Assembly (NCBI GenBank): GCA_035353175.1
Contig: DAOPZC010000031.1
Coordinates: forward strand, 1 to 54,481
From: DAOPZC01 sp035353175
GTDB taxonomy: Bacteria; Verrucomicrobiota; Kiritimatiellia; RFP12; UBA1067
Reading direction: 5' to 3'
Length of the DNA stretch: 54,481 bases
Shown here: positions 53,091 through 54,481 of the stretch, piece by piece
Layout of the letters: each line of letters starts with the position of its first letter
Position numbering within the stretch: the first letter of the stretch is position 1
Notes under the pieces: generated by a model
Database searches by the model: none
What the model was told of the DNA's origin: nothing
What the model saw: the letters and a program-made list of their open reading frames with translations, nothing else
Program-made: the position numbers and the translations under genes

Positions 53091-53573
53091 CCGGCGCTTC
53101 GGCGCGGGAGCGGCCATGAGCTCGTTCAGGACCTCGAAGACCACGCGGAACTGTTCGTCGTATTTGGCCTCCAGCCCGGCCAGCCGTTTCGCGAGCTTGG
53201 CGTGGCTGTCCAGCATCTGCCGCAGCTTCGCGAAAGTGCGCATGATCGCGATGTTGACGTCGATCGCGCGATCGCTGCGAAGCACGGTCGAGAGCATGGC
53301 CACACCCTGCTCGGTGAACGCCCGCACGCTCTTCGAGAACTTGAGGTCACCGGAGGATGTCACAATTTGTGATATCCTCATGATCTCCTCGCGCGTCAGT
53401 TCGAACATAAAGTCATCAGGAAAACGCCGAAGGTTACGCGTTACAGCCTGATTCAAGACCCGCGTCTCGGATCCGTACAATACAGCCAGATCCCGGTCCA
53501 GCGTGACCTTCTGTCTTCGGACAAGATAAATGGCCCGTTCGATCCGCTCAACGGGTATCACAGTATCGTCCAT
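52989..53573 (-). CDS. ORF6N-domain protein (KilA-N-like, phage-type DNA-binding)
   Basis: A protein of 194 residues from ATG 53573 with GGGAGG upstream. Residues about 7-95 are the ORF6N domain: IERAIYLVRRQKVTLDRDLA, RNLRRFPDDFMFEL, SVRAFTEQGVAMLSTVLRS. A coiled helix follows (KLRQMLDSHAKLAKRLAGLE, YDEQFRVVFEVLNEL), then PKRRPIGFSVKERRARYSAK and a low-complexity tail (NHNRNLALNLNH) encoded by the ATAATC repeat tract. ORF6N proteins are usually phage- or island-borne and act as DNA-binding antirepressors or regulators. Copies of the same 50-bp motif stand on both sides of the gene, which suggests a mobile cassette. Confidence 0.88.
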   Translation of the reverse strand: MDDTVIPVERIERAIYLVRRQKVTLDRDLAVLYGSETRVLNQAVTRNLRRFPDDFMFELTREEIMRISQIVTSSGDLKFSKSVRAFTEQGVAMLSTVLRSDRAIDVNIAIMRTFAKLRQMLDSHAKLAKRLAGLEAKYDEQFRVVFEVLNELMAAPAPKRRPIGFSVKERRARYSAKNHNRNLALNLNHTNRED

Positions 53574-53605
53574 GTTGCACCTCCCGCATCCTTGAGAACC
53601 ATCCT

Positions 53606-53655
53606 GTCACGCCACGAGGCGAACCACACCTTTGTTTTTGAGGACGATTGGAGGG
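53606..53655. repeat. Dispersed repeat, partial copy C (left end only)
   Basis: TCACGCCACGAGGCGAACCA and the following GTTTTTGA match the start of copies A (46471) and B (52731) in the same orientation. It lies 33 bases upstream of the ORF6N start, so the gene is flanked by direct repeats. Confidence 0.6.
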
Positions 53656-53669
53656 ACCTTCGGGCTTCT

Positions 53670-54481
53670 CTAGCTCTCGATTGTTTTGATCTGCACCGTA
53701 GTGTCGCGTTGAACTGTGCGTGCGTAGTGAACCGCGGGCCATCCGAAGAGCATCGCGCGGTAAGGACGATCCATGGGGATGTCGAAGAGGCTGCCCATTT
53801 TCGGACGCAGATCGAGGATGAATTTTAGGAAGTCACACCACGTTGTGCCTAATCCGCGTGACTGTGCCAGCAGTTCAAAGTAACTGAGCGCAATCACGAC
53901 ATCCGCATCTCCGCAATAGGCCTTTTCTCCGGCAGAGGCGATCAGAAGGTGCGGCGCACCGCGAAAGACATCGTCCACATTGGATTGACGGTAGGCGGTG
54001 ATCGCTGCACGGATGAACTCCGGCAGTTCAGGCTTCTCCGCGATGGACTGTTCCAAGCCGCTCATCAGCTCCTCCAAGAGGCGCCGCAGGGCGCGTCGCG
54101 TATCCACAACGGTGAACGTCAGGTCGCAGGTGTTTCCGCCGGTCGGAGCATGGGCGGCATCAGCGAGGAGTTGGTCGATCAGCGGGCGTGCCACATCGTC
54201 CGCGCGGTACTGCCGCATCGTTCGCCTGCCACGAACAAACAAACGCAAAGCCTCTGGCGCAACAACGGGCGTTACTTCAAGCGGGAGACTGTTTTCCGCG
54301 TGCAGCCCAAATACCGAAATGGCTCCTGTTGGGCAGATGGCCAGACAATGCTGGCACCCGATGCAATTGCCCTCCAGATGGGCCGCAATGTCAGGGACAT
54401 GGTCTCGGTACTCAATGATGTGCCGAGGGCAGTCGCGTATGCAGGCGCTGCACTGAATACATTTTTTGCGCTCAACGGTAA
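53670..54481 (-). CDS. Ferredoxin-nitroreductase fusion (5' end beyond window)
   Basis: 269 residues are visible; probably only a few N-terminal ones are missing. Two [4Fe-4S] motifs come first, CIQCSACIRDCP and CIGCQHCLAICP, followed by a nitroreductase-type flavin domain: RRTMRQYRADDVARPLI, AAHAPTGGNTCDLTFTVVD, YFELLAQSRGLGTTWCDFL and MLFGWPAVHYARTV. Such fusions are common in anaerobes and pass electrons from ferredoxin to FMN for reduction of unknown substrates. No signal peptide is seen in the visible part. This is a cytoplasmic, oxygen-sensitive enzyme type, in line with the glycyl radical genes. Confidence 0.9.
   Translation of the reverse strand, partial: TVERKKCIQCSACIRDCPRHIIEYRDHVPDIAAHLEGNCIGCQHCLAICPTGAISVFGLHAENSLPLEVTPVVAPEALRLFVRGRRTMRQYRADDVARPLIDQLLADAAHAPTGGNTCDLTFTVVDTRRALRRLLEELMSGLEQSIAEKPELPEFIRAAITAYRQSNVDDVFRGAPHLLIASAGEKAYCGDADVVIALSYFELLAQSRGLGTTWCDFLKFILDLRPKMGSLFDIPMDRPYRAMLFGWPAVHYARTVQRDTTVQIKTIES

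Noticed and set aside
1..54481. tRNA, rRNA, riboswitch or replication origin
   Set aside because: I looked for cloverleaf-like and conserved RNA segments in the gaps and saw none that I could support.

Overview
The window looks like a chromosome segment from an anaerobic member of the PVC superphylum, most likely a Kiritimatiellota or Lentisphaerota relative. This is inferred from the mixture of families: high-GC coding, HzsA-related di-haem cytochromes, PATR-repeat and triple-LamG secreted proteins, DUF6259/DUF5696/DUF4091 hydrolases, XylR-type (LacI sensor plus AraC helix-turn-helix) regulators, a RAYT transposase, an ORF6N protein, and an oxygen-sensitive glycyl radical enzyme. Nearly every intact gene product carries a Sec, lipoprotein or Tat-like signal, so this is an outward-facing glycan-degradation region. 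No tRNA, rRNA or CRISPR was seen.

Layout. 1-7.4 kb: the tail of an unknown gene, a flavodoxin-family remnant, a secreted di-haem HzsA-related protein and a PATR beta-helix protein. 7.6-13 kb: a CE1-type esterase, an AraC regulator with a clear direct-repeat operator, gene scars (LamG, SGNH hydrolase), a GH99-like hydrolase and a Gfo/Idh/MocA oxidoreductase. 13-23.3 kb: a XylR-type regulator divergent from DUF6259, LamG and GH39-like genes; the same 66-bp operator-promoter cassette precedes the first two. 23.3-26.8 kb: a PHP-type metallohydrolase and an M14 carboxypeptidase. 26.8-34.9 kb: a four-gene minus-strand hydrolase operon (GH20-like, DUF5696, GH-A, GH123-like/DUF4091) behind a consensus promoter that recurs upstream of the PHP gene. 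35.1-43.9 kb: a TIGR01777 epimerase, a second XylR-type regulator, and a divergent LamG, BNR-sialidase-like and GH39-like set that mirrors the first module. 44-46.9 kb: a mobile and defence-scar zone with a RAYT transposase fused to an extra C-terminal domain, two perfect 20-bp palindromes inside that gene, a 208-bp tandem duplication, a Cap4-like nuclease gene cut off exactly at the duplication, and a DUF5677 gene in A+T-richer DNA. 46.9-50.1 kb: a glycyl radical enzyme with a Tat-like leader, and its activase. 50.4-54.5 kb: a GH36/27-like alpha-galactosidase, an ORF6N gene embedded in a dispersed repeat, and a ferredoxin-nitroreductase running off the right edge.

How the genes may work together (inference). 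The two XylR-type modules resemble polysaccharide-utilisation loci without SusC/SusD: a sugar-sensing regulator, a large secreted triple-LamG protein that could bind glycan, and clan GH-A hydrolases. The esterase, GH99-like, GH36, GH20-like and GH123-like enzymes would remove side groups, and the Gfo/Idh oxidoreductase and glycyl radical enzyme could process released sugars or small polyols. The region also carries many broken genes and hairpin repeats, so it appears to be turning over quickly.
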